Source: Rathayibacter sp. VKM Ac-2856 (GTDB taxonomy: Bacteria; Actinomycetota; Actinomycetes; Actinomycetales; Microbacteriaceae). Taken from it: a DNA stretch of 64,000 nucleotides. Positions 44,358-58,479 of this stretch are shown one piece after another (the first letter of the stretch is position 1; the number at the start of each line of letters is the position of its first letter). Both the position numbers and the translations under genes were made by a program. The notes under the pieces are model-generated. The model ran no database searches. It saw nothing but the letters and a program-made list of their open reading frames with translations, and was not told the DNA's origin. The stretch is taken from the NCBI RefSeq assembly GCF_013205055.1, contig NZ_JABMLF010000002.1, positions 124,001 through 188,000 of the forward strand, in the 5' to 3' direction.

Positions 44358-44390
44358 ACAGCCGCCCCCGGCAGTGCGTAGCGTTCCCTC

Positions 44391-45557
44391 GTGCCGCACA
44401 CCCCGCTCGCCCCCGTCCTGACGGGACTGCGCGCCGGTCTGCACCTCCTCGTCGGCGGCCTGCTCGCCCTGGTCGTCGTGCGCGCGCTCGTCGAGCCCGG
44501 TCCGCGCACGCCGGCGGTGCTCGCGCTCTGCCTCGTGCTGCTCGCCGCCTACCTGGCCGGGCCGCGCTGGACCGCGCGCTCGCCGAGGCGCGGGATGCTC
44601 TGGCTCGCGGGAGTGACCCTCGCGTGGGCCGCACTCGTCCTGCTCGAGCCGGACGCCGCCTACCTCGCGTTCCCCCTCTTCTTCCTGGCGATGCACGTGC
44701 TGCCGCCCCGGGCGTCGATCGTCGCGGTGCTCGGCCTCACCGGCATCGCCGTCGCCGCACTCGGCAGGGACGGCCGCTGGAGCATCGGCGGAGTCGTCGG
44801 GCCCGTGATCGCGGCCGGCATCGCGATCCTGATCGGTCTCGCGGCGCGGGCGCTCGCCCGCGAGGCGCGGGAGCGGGAGGAGCTGCTCGCCGAGCTGCTC
44901 GCGACGCGGGACCGGCTCGGAGCGAGCGAGCGCGCCGCGGCCGTCGCCGAGGAGCGCGCACGCCTGGCGCGCGAGATCCACGACACCGTCGCGCAGGGCC
45001 TGTCGAGCATCCAGATGCTGCTGCACGCGGCCGAGCGCGCCGACCCGGGGCGGCCGGGCATCGAGCACGTCCGGCTCGCCCGGGAGACGGCCGCGGCCGA
45101 CCTCGACGAGACGCGCCGCTTCATCCGCGAGCTCTCGCCGCCCGCCCTCGACAGCGAGAGCATCGACGCGGCGCTGCGGCGCCTGGCCGGCACGCACTGG
45201 GAGCGCTCGGGAGTCGTCGTGTCGGTGGAGGCGGAGGACGGCCGCGGCCTGCCGATGCAGACCCAGACCGCGCTCCTCCGGCTCGCCCAGGGCGCGGTCG
45301 CGAACGCGCTGCAGCACTCAGGAGCGAGCACGGTCTCGGTGACCCTGCGGAGTGACGGCGGCACGGCCCGCCTCACGGTCGCGGACGACGGAACCGGATT
45401 CGACGCCGGCTCGGTCGCCCTCTCCACGCGGCCGGACTCCTTCGGACTGCGCGCGATGCGCGAGCGCGCCGAGCAGCTCGGCGGCCGGCTGGACGTCGAC
45501 TCGTCGCCGACCGGCACGACCGTCCGCGCCGAGCTCCCCGCGGGAGGCACCCCGTGA
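44391..45557 (+). CDS. Two-component sensor histidine kinase, NarL group
   Basis: 388 residues from a GTG. Four or five hydrophobic segments between 13 and 152 form a membrane sensor without a large extracellular loop, followed by a coiled coil (about 153-190), the HisKA_3 dimerisation helix with H197 in AREIHDTVAQGL, and a HATPase_c domain with N box NALQHSG and G box ADDGTGFD. It should autophosphorylate H197 and pass the phosphate to the regulator encoded 4 nt overlapping downstream. The membrane-embedded sensor is typical of envelope-stress kinases. Confidence 0.92.
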   Translation: MPHTPLAPVLTGLRAGLHLLVGGLLALVVVRALVEPGPRTPAVLALCLVLLAAYLAGPRWTARSPRRGMLWLAGVTLAWAALVLLEPDAAYLAFPLFFLAMHVLPPRASIVAVLGLTGIAVAALGRDGRWSIGGVVGPVIAAGIAILIGLAARALAREAREREELLAELLATRDRLGASERAAAVAEERARLAREIHDTVAQGLSSIQMLLHAAERADPGRPGIEHVRLARETAAADLDETRRFIRELSPPALDSESIDAALRRLAGTHWERSGVVVSVEAEDGRGLPMQTQTALLRLAQGAVANALQHSGASTVSVTLRSDGGTARLTVADDGTGFDAGSVALSTRPDSFGLRAMRERAEQLGGRLDVDSSPTGTTVRAELPAGGTP

Positions 45558-46177
45558 TCCGCATCCTCCTCGTCGACGACCACCCGATCGTCCGCGCGGG
45601 GCTGCGGGCGCTGATCGCCGCGGAGGACGGGCTCAGCGTGGTCGGCGAGGCCGGCTCGCCCGCCCAGGCGCTGACGGAGGCCGCCCGGCTGCGACCGGAC
45701 GTGGTGCTGATGGACCTGCGCTTCGGCGCCGACCGCGACACCGGCGTCGACGCGACGCGGGCGCTGCGGTCCTCGGCGGATCCGCCCTCCGTCCTCGTCC
45801 TCACGACCTACGACACCGATGCGGACATCCTGGGCGCGGTCGAGGCGGGCGCGAGCGGCTACCTGCTCAAGGACGCGCCGCCGGAGGACCTGCTCGCCGC
45901 GATCCGAGCGGCCGCGGCCGGCGAGAGCGCGCTCGCCCCCGCCGTCGCCGCGCGGCTGCTCGAGCGCCTCCGCTCGCCGGCCGCACGGCTCAGCGCGCGC
46001 GAGACCGAGGTGCTCGCCCTCGTCGGCCAGGGCCTCAGCAACACCGAGGTCGCTGCGCGGCTGTTCGTGACGGAGACCACCGTGAAGTCGCACCTCGCGC
46101 ACGTGTTCGCGAAGCTCGGCGTCACCTCCCGCACCGCCGCCGTCTCGGCTGCGCGCCGCTCGGGCGTCCTGCGCTGA
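45554..46177 (+). CDS. NarL/LuxR-type response regulator
   Basis: 207 residues. Receiver domain with D8-D9 acidic pocket, phospho-acceptor D54 in VVLMDLRF, T83-T84 and K105 in YLLKDAP, then a LuxR-type HTH (about 142-200: LSARETEVLALVGQGLSNTEVAARLFVTETTVKSHL). Overlaps the kinase gene (GTGA). Likely regulator of the divergent ABC exporter. Confidence 0.94.
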   Translation: MIRILLVDDHPIVRAGLRALIAAEDGLSVVGEAGSPAQALTEAARLRPDVVLMDLRFGADRDTGVDATRALRSSADPPSVLVLTTYDTDADILGAVEAGASGYLLKDAPPEDLLAAIRAAAAGESALAPAVAARLLERLRSPAARLSARETEVLALVGQGLSNTEVAARLFVTETTVKSHLAHVFAKLGVTSRTAAVSAARRSGVLR

Positions 46178-46234
46178 CGCGGGGCCGGGCGCCGTCGGAC
46201 CGCCGGAGCGGGCCCCCGAGTAGACTCCCCTACC

Positions 46235-47590
46235 GTGACCGACGAGACCCGCCTCCCCCGAACCACCGTCAGCAAGCTCGCCGCGCTCGAGGACGGGCCG
46301 GTGCGCGTCGCCGGCTGGGTCGAGACCGTGCGCGACCAGAAGAAGGTCCAGTTCGTCGTGCTCCGCGACGAGTCCGGCGCCGTGCAGCTGGTGAACCCGG
46401 CCGTGCGCGAGGCCGTCGAGGGCGATGACGCCTCCGCCGCGAAGCTCGCGATCACCGAGGCGATCTCCGGACTCGCTCAGGGCTCCTTCATCAGCGTGAC
46501 CGGTCAGCTGAAGCACGACGAGCGCGTGAAGCTCGGCGGCCTCGAGGTCAAGCTCGAGACGCTCGAGATCGTCAGCGCGTCGATCCCCGAGGCGCCCATC
46601 GCGCCCGACTCCGGCATCGACAAGCGGATGGACTGGCGCTTCCTCGACCTGCGCCGCCCCGAGCAGAACCTGATCGCCCGCGTGCAGACCACCTTCGAGC
46701 ACGCGCTGCGCACGTACTGGATCGAGCACGACTTCATCGAGATCCACACGCCGAAGCTGATGGCGAGCGCCTCGGAGTCGCGCGCCGAGCTCTTCGAGGT
46801 CGAGTACTTCGAGACCAAGGCCTACCTCGCGCAGAGCCCGCAGTTCTTCAAGCAGATGGCGCAGCCGGCCGGCTTCGGGAAGGTCTTCGAGGTCGGGCCC
46901 GCGTTCCGCGCCGACCCGAGCTTCACCTCGCGGCACGCCACGGAGTTCACCAGCGTCGACGCCGAGATCTCGTGGATCGACTCGCACGAGGACGTCATGT
47001 CGATGCACGAGCAGCTGCTCGTCGCCGGCCTCACCGCGGTCGTCGAGAAGCACGGCGAGGCGATCCAGGCGCTCTTCGGCATCGAGCTGCGCGTGCCGAC
47101 CACGCCGTTCCCGCGCATCCCGCTCGCGGAGGCCAAGCGGATCGTCGCCGAGCGCGGCTACGAGGTGCCGCGCGCCGACGACGACATGGACCCAGAGGGC
47201 GAGCGCCGCATCGCGGCCTACGTGCAGGAGGAGTTCGGCCACGACTTCGTCTTCCTGACCGACTACGCCTCGAGCATCCGGCCGTTCTACCACATGCGCC
47301 GCGAGGGCGACGCGGCCATCACCAACAGCTACGACCTCATCTACAACGGCGTCGAGATCTCGACCGGAGCGCAGCGCGAGCACCGCGTCGACGTCCTCGT
47401 CGAGCAGGCGCGCGAGAAGGGCCTGGAGCCGGAGGAGCTCGAGTTCTACCTCGACTTCTTCCGCTACGGCGTCCCCCCGCACGGCGGCTTCGGCATGGGC
47501 CTCTCCCGCGTCATCATGCTGATGCTCGGCCAGGCCAACCTGCGCGAGGTCACCTACCTCTTCCGCGGCCCGACGCGCCTGCTCCCGTAG
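46235..47590 (+). CDS. aspS: Aspartyl-tRNA synthetase, archaeal-type
   Basis: 451 residues from a GTG, -10 TAGACT (46221-46226) 8 nt upstream. OB-fold anticodon domain (about 20-120), class II core with motif 2 FEVGPAFRADPSFTSRHATEFTSVDAEIS and motif 3 GGFGMGLSRVIMLMLG. It lacks the large GAD insertion of bacterial AspRS (about 590 residues), matching the archaeal/eukaryotic-like form often non-discriminating for tRNA-Asp and tRNA-Asn. A bacterial AspRS or GatCAB elsewhere would decide its role. Confidence 0.92.
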   Translation: MTDETRLPRTTVSKLAALEDGPVRVAGWVETVRDQKKVQFVVLRDESGAVQLVNPAVREAVEGDDASAAKLAITEAISGLAQGSFISVTGQLKHDERVKLGGLEVKLETLEIVSASIPEAPIAPDSGIDKRMDWRFLDLRRPEQNLIARVQTTFEHALRTYWIEHDFIEIHTPKLMASASESRAELFEVEYFETKAYLAQSPQFFKQMAQPAGFGKVFEVGPAFRADPSFTSRHATEFTSVDAEISWIDSHEDVMSMHEQLLVAGLTAVVEKHGEAIQALFGIELRVPTTPFPRIPLAEAKRIVAERGYEVPRADDDMDPEGERRIAAYVQEEFGHDFVFLTDYASSIRPFYHMRREGDAAITNSYDLIYNGVEISTGAQREHRVDVLVEQAREKGLEPEELEFYLDFFRYGVPPHGGFGMGLSRVIMLMLGQANLREVTYLFRGPTRLLP

Positions 47591-47596
47591 GCGGCG

Positions 47597-47770
47597 GGGT
47601 CTCGATACGCCGCTTCGCGGCTACTCGACCAGCATGGGGCGACCATGTTGATCGAGTAGCCCTCGCAGAGGGCGTATCGAGATCCACCGTCGTTCGATGG
47701 GTGGGTCTCGATACGCCGCTGCGCGGCTACTCGACCAGCATGGAGATACGCCGCTGCGCGGCTGCTCGAC
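47597..47770. repeat. Extragenic palindromic elements
   Basis: Downstream of aspS: forward copies at about 47598-47636 and 47703-47742, a reverse copy at 47644-47685 and a partial duplicated core at about 47745-47772. Stems gccgc-ttc-gcggc, gccctc-gca-gagggc and gccgc-tgc-gcggc are intact. The stretch 47773-47848 holds nothing recognisable. Confidence 0.85.
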
Positions 47771-47848
47771 CACCACGGATGAGAGCCGGCGTCCGCTCCA
47801 CCACGGCGGCGCGGCACCGGAGCCCGGCCGGAGTGCCGTGTCCGGCGC

Positions 47849-48463
47849 CTACGGCGCGGGCAGGATCACCAGGTCGAGGTAGTCCGTCAGGCACGCGACC
47901 ATGTCGACCGCGTCGTGCTCCAGCAGCCACTGCAGCTGGATGCCGTCCCAGAGCGCGATGATCGACGCCGCGACCCGGTCCGGGTCCGCGCCCTCGCGCA
48001 GCCTGCCCTCGGCGCGCAGCTCGCGCAGCTGGTCCGCGTACTCGCTGCGCAGCCGCTGGAAGCGCCGGGCGAAGAACTCGCGGCCCGGGTGCTCGTCGGT
48101 GGTCGACTCGCCGCAGAGCACCGCGTAGAGCTCGATCACGCCGGGCGCGGTCTCGTTGTAGCGGGTCTGGCGGACGATCCCCTCGACGAGCCCCTCGTCC
48201 GGATCGACGGGCGTCGAGCCGTCGCCGGTGATCCGGTCGCGGTGCTGCAGCACGGCCAGCAGCAGGTCGGTCTTCGACGGGAAGTAGTGCAGCAGGCTCG
48301 TCTGGCTGAGTCCGACCCGGTCGGCGACGTCCTGGAGCGAGCCGCGCGCGTAGCCGCGGGCGGCGAAGACCGCGTGCGCCGCCTCGATGATCGTGCGCCG
48401 GCGTTCGGCCGACTTCGCGTAGGGGCCGCGGCGGGCGCTGCGGGTGGGCGTCGCCTCCGTCAT
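47849..48463 (-). CDS. TetR-family repressor of the galactosidase operon
   Basis: 204 residues, ATG at 48463 with a gaggag site; the longer frame to 48628 would run across the operator. N-terminal TetR HTH (about 20-66: TIIEAAHAVFAARGYARGSLQDVADRVGLSQTSLLHYFPSKTDLL) and an all-helical ligand domain. Divergent from the ABC importer/beta-galactosidase operon with a perfect palindrome in between, so it is almost certainly its local regulator. The inducer may be a galactoside, but this is inference. Confidence 0.9.
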   Translation of the reverse strand: MTEATPTRSARRGPYAKSAERRRTIIEAAHAVFAARGYARGSLQDVADRVGLSQTSLLHYFPSKTDLLLAVLQHRDRITGDGSTPVDPDEGLVEGIVRQTRYNETAPGVIELYAVLCGESTTDEHPGREFFARRFQRLRSEYADQLRELRAEGRLREGADPDRVAASIIALWDGIQLQWLLEHDAVDMVACLTDYLDLVILPAP

Positions 48464-48559
48464 CAACCGCTCCTCGCCATCGGGGTGTGCCGACTCCACA
48501 GCCGGACGATCGTCCAGAATAGCGCGCGCTCGGGCCCTTCCCGGGGTCCCGCCTCCCAA

Positions 48560-48579
48560 TTTCGAGTACCCACTCGAAA
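48560..48579. promoter_or_regulatory. TetR operator
   Basis: tttcgagt-accc-actcgaaa, an 8-bp perfect inverted repeat with a 4-bp spacer, midway between the divergent tetR and ABC-transporter genes and in an AT-richer patch. Size and symmetry fit a TetR dimer site. Confidence 0.75.
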
Positions 48580-48645
48580 ATCGTGGTAGCGTCCGATCAC
48601 CCGGGCGACTGGCCCCGGACTCCACCACGATGAAGTGAGGGAAAC

Positions 48646-49976
48646 ATGCACCCGTTCACACGGCGACAGCTGCTCGCCGCGGGCCTGGGCACCGCGGCAC
48701 TGGGCGGTCTGACCGCCTGCGCGACGCCCGGCACCGTCTCGGTCAACGCCGGCGCGGCCATCCCGGCCGCCACCGGCCCGATCCGGCTCCAGTACTGGGC
48801 CTGGCTGAAGGACCTGCAGAAGGTCTGCGACGTCTGGAACGCCTCGCACCCCGAGGTCCAGGTCGACGCGGTCTGGATCCCCGGCGGCAACGCCGGCGGC
48901 TACCAGAAGCTCTACTCGGCCCTCGCGGCCGGCGGCGGCCCCGACATCGGCCAGGTCGAGATGCGCTCGCTCCCCGAGTTCCTCCTCGTGAACGGGCTCG
49001 TCGACCTCAACCGCTACGGCGCCGCGGACTACGCGGACCTCTACGACCCCACGCTCTGGGGCCAGGTCAGCTACACCGGCGGCGTCTACGGGATCCCGCA
49101 GGACAGCGGCCCGATGGCGATGTTCTACCAGCCGGAGATCTTCGACAGCGTCGGCGCAGAGACGCCGACCACCTGGGACGACTGGGCCGCGGTCGCGACC
49201 GAGCTGCGCGGCGTCGACTCCTACATCGACTGCTTCCCCCTCGCCGACGCCTCGGTCTTCGCCGCCTTCGCGACGCAGGCCGGCGCGCAGTGGCTGAAGG
49301 CGGAGGAGGACGGCTGGGTCATCGACATGACCGACGAGGCGACGACGAAGGTCGCCTCCTTCTTCGACTCCGCGATCGACCAGGACCTCGTCGAGGTCGG
49401 CTACGGCGCCTACTCCCCCGCGTGGTTCGCAGCCGCCGCGAACGGCGGCATCGCCTCCTGCACCACGGCGAGCTGGGGCGACGCCCTGATCGAGGGCGTC
49501 AGCGGCGGCGCCGGCAAGTGGCGCGCCGCACCGATGCCGGTCTGGGAGGGCGCGGGCTACGGCTCCAGCTTCCTCGGCGGCTCGACGGCCGCGGTCTTCG
49601 CCAACAGCAGGCACCCGAAGGAGGCGCTCGAGTTCGCGGTGTGGATGACCACGTCGCAGGAGGGCATCGACGCGATGATCGCGAACAGCGGCATCGGCTG
49701 GTCCCCGGCGGTCGGCGAGATCGGCTCGGTCCGCAAGGGCCCGAGCGAGTTCTTCAGCGGGCAGAACTACAACGAGGACGTCTTCGTCCCCGCCGCGACG
49801 GAGCAGAACCCGGACTGGTCCTGGTGGCCGGTCACCCAGCAGTCGTTCAACATCCTCAGCGACGGGTTCCGCAGGAAGGCGTCCGGGACCACGCTCGTGG
49901 ACGCCGTCGCGCAGGCGGAGCAGCAGATCATCACGGTCTTCCAGAACAAGGGCCTCAGCATCAGGAAGGCCTCCGC

Positions 49977-49980
<4 letters not shown>
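48646..49980 (+). CDS. ABC transporter sugar-binding lipoprotein
   Basis: 444 residues. The signal RRQLLAAGLGTAALGGLTAC has a twin-arginine look and a lipobox ending at C25. Family 1 extracellular solute-binding protein: LQYWAWLKDLQKVCDVWNASHPEVQV, GIPQDSGPMAMFYQPEIFD and a C-terminal periplasmic fold. It captures an oligosaccharide for the two permeases that follow with ATGA overlaps. No ATPase gene is present; a shared MsiK-type ATPase elsewhere is usual for such systems. Confidence 0.93.
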
Positions 49981-54897
<4,917 letters not shown>

Positions 54898-54905
54898 CGC
54901 GGGGC

Positions 54906-55122
54906 GGGTCTCGATACGCCCTGCGGGCTGCTCGACAGACAAGGGGCGGCGAGCGCCGCGCTCCGCCCACGCAGATCGAGCGGCGGGGCGCCCACGCTGA
55001 TCGGACAGCCCGCGCAGCGGGTCCCCCATGCTGATCGAGTAGCCCGCATAGCGGGCGTATCGAGATCCACCCTCCGACCACATCGGGTCTCGATACGCCC
55101 TGCGGGCTACTCGACCAGCATG
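54906..55122. repeat. Extragenic palindromic elements
   Basis: Behind lacZ: a degenerate forward copy at about 54906-54938, decayed reverse copies around 54971-54985 and 54998-55022, a complete reverse copy at 55027-55068 (gcccgc-ata-gcgggc) and a complete forward copy at 55085-55122 (gccc-tgc-gggc). A trace of a further copy is at 55157-55180. No gene is visible in 54898-55187. Confidence 0.82.
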
Positions 55123-55187
55123 GGGGGCGGTGAGCGCCGCACTCCTCTCACGCCGCCCGCGCGGAGGGCGCATCGAGATCCGCGCGT

Positions 55188-55310
55188 GTCCGCTAGCGGA
55201 CATGTCCGCAAGCGGCGCTTGCGGCGCACCGGTCCGGGTCCGGACACTGGGTCCTGCCTGGTCGGCGCAGAACGACCACTCGGGGTGACCCGAACCCTCC
55301 CCGAGTGGTC
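55188..55310. terminator. Three consecutive perfect palindromes
   Basis: gtccgctagcggac (55188-55201), ccgcaagc-ggc-gcttgcgg (55206-55224) and gaccactcgggg paired with its exact complement (55274-55285 with 55299-55310). They follow the stop of the minus-strand regulator gene at 55362 and probably end its transcript; the last one is the strongest. Confidence 0.55.
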
Positions 55311-55361
55311 GGGACCCTCCTGGCACCCGCCTCGCGAAGGCCCGGATCCGGACCCGCGCCG

Positions 55362-56327
55362 CTAGTCGGCAGCCGGCCCGCCCGGGACCGCGCGGCCCCC
55401 CTCCGCTGACCAGGCAGCCCCCAGCGCGAACAGCGTCGACGCTCCGTAGTGCTCCATCGCCGCCGAGATCCGGCGCCGGCCGGTGCGCGGGTTGATCCCG
55501 AGCCGGTGCGACGCCGTCTCGAGGGTGACCCCGGTCCGCATCAGGCGCAGGAGCGGGGTCCAGCTCTGCTCGGCCGAGTCGACCGGCATCGCCTGCCGCC
55601 ACAGCTCCTCGAAATACGCGCTGACCAGCCCGGCGAGCGCCTCGTGCCGCAGCCCGAGCACGCTCGTCGGGCGCGTCTCGCCCCACTCGAACGGCACGGC
55701 GAGGTACTCGCCGTCCACCCAGAACCAGCTCGGCATCGTCTCGAGCAGCCGGTACTCGACGCCGGCCTTCTGGTACGCCTCGATCCGAGCGAGCACCCGC
55801 GGGTCGCGCACGCTGTCGGCCGGGATGATCACGCGCACGCTGTCCTTGGCCGCGAGCGCCTCGCCGAACCGCACCGCGCGCTCGGTCGGCGGATCGAGGA
55901 AGCGCTGGACGTCCGGGAGCGCGGCGACGAGCGTGCCCGAGTCGCTGCGGACCAGGTCGAACCAGAGGTCCTCCGACGCGTGCGGGCCGTGGCGCAGCAG
56001 CGTCGGGACGAGGTCCTCCGACGCGGCGCCGACCGTCCAGGCCCCGAGCAGGGACGGCAGCTCGGCGACGAGCCGCTCGATGCCGTCGAGCGCCTCCGTG
56101 GTGGCGCGGCGAGCGGCGACGGTGTGCTGCGCGACCGTCTTCGCCGCCCAGTCGACGGGAGGCACGTAGCCGATCTCGTCGCCCTCGCCGGAGAGGAGGC
56201 CCACGCTGCGGAGGCGGTCGACCGCGATGCGGAGGTCCGCCGGCTCCTGGTGGGTGAGCTCGGCCGCCGCCGCGATCGTCCGCGGACGCCCGCGGTGCAG
56301 CGCGGCGATCAGGCTGTCGTCGCGCAT
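55362..56327 (-). CDS. HTH transcriptional regulator, TrmB/LuxR-like layout
   Basis: 321 residues. An N-terminal winged-helix-like part (about 1-55: RTIAAAAELTHQEPADLRIAVDRLRSVGLL), a middle TrmB-like region with the PLD-like segment VRVIIPADSVRDPRVLARIEAYQKAGVEYRLLE (about 165-197), and a C-terminal HTH (about 265-300: LMRTGVTLETASHRLGINPRTGRRRISAAMEHYGA). Such double-HTH regulators are common in actinobacteria; the target is unknown. Start supported by a gggagcg site. Confidence 0.72.
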   Translation of the reverse strand: MRDDSLIAALHRGRPRTIAAAAELTHQEPADLRIAVDRLRSVGLLSGEGDEIGYVPPVDWAAKTVAQHTVAARRATTEALDGIERLVAELPSLLGAWTVGAASEDLVPTLLRHGPHASEDLWFDLVRSDSGTLVAALPDVQRFLDPPTERAVRFGEALAAKDSVRVIIPADSVRDPRVLARIEAYQKAGVEYRLLETMPSWFWVDGEYLAVPFEWGETRPTSVLGLRHEALAGLVSAYFEELWRQAMPVDSAEQSWTPLLRLMRTGVTLETASHRLGINPRTGRRRISAAMEHYGASTLFALGAAWSAEGGRAVPGGPAAD

Positions 56328-56397
56328 CGCTCCCCCGCGGCGATCCGCAGGCTCCGGCGGTCGCCCCGCCGGAGCGGGAGCGCCGCCGCCGAGGTCG

Positions 56398-57993
56398 TCA
56401 CTGCTCCGTGGTGTGCGGGAGCGGTCCGCCGATGAGCAGGTCGTCGTTCTCGCGACGACGGCGCAGGACGACGGCCGTCACGAGCCCGGCGATGAGCAGG
56501 GCGACGAGCACGCCCGCGCCGATGGTCAGGCCGACCCCGGCGGAGAGGCCGCCGGTGCTCTCGGTGGCCGTCGGGACGGTGCCCGCCTTGGCCGAGGTGA
56601 TGGCGATGCCGCAGACCTGCGCGGCGTCGGGCGCCGTCGTGGTGGCGCCCTCCGCGGGGTAGGCGACGGTGACCGCGGCGGTGCGCTTGCTGATCGAGCC
56701 GACCGCGACGACGCAGTAGACCTCTGCCGTGGGCTCCGCGACGATCGCCTCGCCGAGGTCGAGGTCGGACCAGCCGAGCGCATCGACGCGGACCGAGAGG
56801 TCACCGGCGGCGAGGTCGGCGCGGACGCCGGCGGTCGTGTAGGCGCCGACCGTGACGCTCTCGACCGGGCCGAAGCCCCAGACCGCGCCGCGCGGCATGG
56901 CCGCCTCGGCGCTCGTGGCCTCGCGCGGCTCGACGAGGATGCCGGGAGCGGAGGACGCGGTCAGCCCGAACGTCGAGGTCGCGGACGAGCCGCGGTCGCC
57001 GGTGATGGCGACGGTGTACGTGCCGATGGAGAGGAGCGCGGCGGTCGGCACGGTGGCCGATCCGGTGCTGCCCGACTCGCCGTCCTGGCGGTTCTCGACC
57101 GTCAGCGGCGTCTCCGTGCCGGAGGGCGCGCGGAGCGTCGCGGTGGCGTTCTCCTCGCGCTGGAACCCGGCGTAGGCGACGCCCACCCCGTAGAAGCGGG
57201 CGAGGTCGACGGTCAGCGAGCCGGGGTCGACGCCGGCGTCGCGGGTGAGGAACACCGAGACGGCGGGAGGAGCGCCGACGGTCTCGGTCCCGGGGACCGG
57301 AGCCGCGGCGGGGTCGGCGGCGGACGTCGAGAGGAGCGTGCGTCCGGGCGCGGAGGCGCGCGGCGCCGTCGTGCCCGCCTCGGTGGTCGGGGTGCCGCCG
57401 GTCCTGCCGCCGCCACCGCCGCCACCCGTCGAGCCTGTTCCGCCGCCGCCGTTACCCGTTGAGCCGGAGCCTGTGCCCGTGCCGGTTCCCGTAGAAGGGC
57501 TGCCACCGCCGCCGGAAGCGGGAGCACCCGCTCCAGAGCTCGGCGCGGGGTCGGAGGTCGTAGGAGATCCGCTGCCGGAACCGGGCTGCGTGCCAGGCGA
57601 GGGCTCGTCCGTCTCGGGCGAATCGGTGGGCGGATCGACGACAACAGGCGGATCGACGACGACAGGCGGGTCAACGACGACGGGGGGATCGACGACGACA
57701 GGCGGGTCAACGACGACAGGCGGATCGACGACGACAGGCGGATCGACGACGACAGGCGGATCGACGACGACAGGCGGATCGACGACGACAGGCGGATCGA
57801 CGGGCGGAGGGGTGTCGGTCGACCCTGAGCCGATGGGCTCCGCCGGCGCCGGTTCGGCAGCCGTCGGAGGTCCTTCGGGCAGGTTCTCGGCGTGGGCCGA
57901 CGCGGGCAGCGCGAGCCCGGCGAGCAGCAGGGCCATCGCGAGCGCGGAGGCCGTGGAGCGGCGACGCTGCCGCAGCGGACGCTGTCGAGTCAT
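56398..57993 (-). CDS. Repeat-rich wall-spanning surface protein
   Basis: 531 residues, ATG at 57993 with a ggagga site. Signal peptide (about 1-35), then nine PPVVVD repeats (about 58-115), Gly/Ser/Thr-rich linkers (to about 215), a beta-rich region with Ig-like character (about 240-470; cysteines in VYCVVAVG and AQVCGIA may pair), one membrane helix (about 488-512) and a short basic cytoplasmic tail. The Pro-rich part should form a stiff wall-crossing stalk. There is no sortase motif: LPHTT lies after the membrane helix. Function unknown; adhesin or sensor-like roles are guesses. Confidence 0.75.
   Translation of the reverse strand: MTRQRPLRQRRRSTASALAMALLLAGLALPASAHAENLPEGPPTAAEPAPAEPIGSGSTDTPPPVDPPVVVDPPVVVDPPVVVDPPVVVDPPVVVDPPVVVDPPVVVDPPVVVDPPVVVDPPTDSPETDEPSPGTQPGSGSGSPTTSDPAPSSGAGAPASGGGGSPSTGTGTGTGSGSTGNGGGGTGSTGGGGGGGRTGGTPTTEAGTTAPRASAPGRTLLSTSAADPAAAPVPGTETVGAPPAVSVFLTRDAGVDPGSLTVDLARFYGVGVAYAGFQREENATATLRAPSGTETPLTVENRQDGESGSTGSATVPTAALLSIGTYTVAITGDRGSSATSTFGLTASSAPGILVEPREATSAEAAMPRGAVWGFGPVESVTVGAYTTAGVRADLAAGDLSVRVDALGWSDLDLGEAIVAEPTAEVYCVVAVGSISKRTAAVTVAYPAEGATTTAPDAAQVCGIAITSAKAGTVPTATESTGGLSAGVGLTIGAGVLVALLIAGLVTAVVLRRRRENDDLLIGGPLPHTTEQ
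57631..57802. repeat. 18-bp minisatellite encoding PPVVVD repeats
   Basis: Nine nearly identical 18-bp units inside the surface-protein gene. Unit variants (gga/ggg, tcg/tca) are mostly silent. In-frame gain or loss by slippage would change stalk length by six residues per step without a frameshift. Confidence 0.9.
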
Positions 57994-58161
57994 GGAAGTT
58001 CCTCCCCCGCGAGACGCCGAACGCACCCCGAATGCGGGGAGCCAGCCTCCCCGTGAAGAGACTATGCGCGAACCAGGGCGGCCCGACCGCGCTCCAGTCC
58101 CCCATCCGAGGGCCCTTCTACAACATTCGCATCACGGCGCCTCCGCGCGGATGCACCGCGA

Positions 58162-58428
58162 TCAGGCGCGCTGCAGCAGGGCGCGGCGCAGCCGCTCGGG
58201 GTCGACGCGCCAGTAGGTGTGCACGCGGCCGTCGATCAGGACGACCGGGATCTCCTCGACGAACTGCTCGTGCAGCTCCGCGTCCTCGAGGATCGACGCC
58301 TCCTCGAGCGACACGACGGGCGCCCCGGGCACGCCCTCGAGTCCGGCCAGGACCTGCTCGACGACGGTGCGCGCGTCGTCGCAGAGGTGGCAGCCGGGCT
58401 TGCCCACGAGAGTCAGCCGCACATCCAC
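58162..58428 (-). CDS. Glutaredoxin-like thiol protein
   Basis: 88 residues from the GTG at 58428; -10 TACACT (minus strand 58435-58440) 6 nt upstream supports this over the GTG at 58422. Thioredoxin-like fold of the DUF836/glutaredoxin family with active site CHLC (C13, C16) and the cis-proline in EEIPVVLIDGR. Likely a cytoplasmic disulfide reductase; its reductant is unknown. Confidence 0.88.
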   Translation of the reverse strand: MDVRLTLVGKPGCHLCDDARTVVEQVLAGLEGVPGAPVVSLEEASILEDAELHEQFVEEIPVVLIDGRVHTYWRVDPERLRRALLQRA

Positions 58429-58479
58429 CCGCCCAGTGTAGACGCGGCCCCGGGAGCCGGACCGGCCCCGGAACGCAGA

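Noticed and set aside
56398-56460. LPHTT near the C-terminus as a sortase signal
   Set aside because: It lies after the membrane helix and the basic tail, at the last residues, so it is cytoplasmic; sortase motifs precede the helix.
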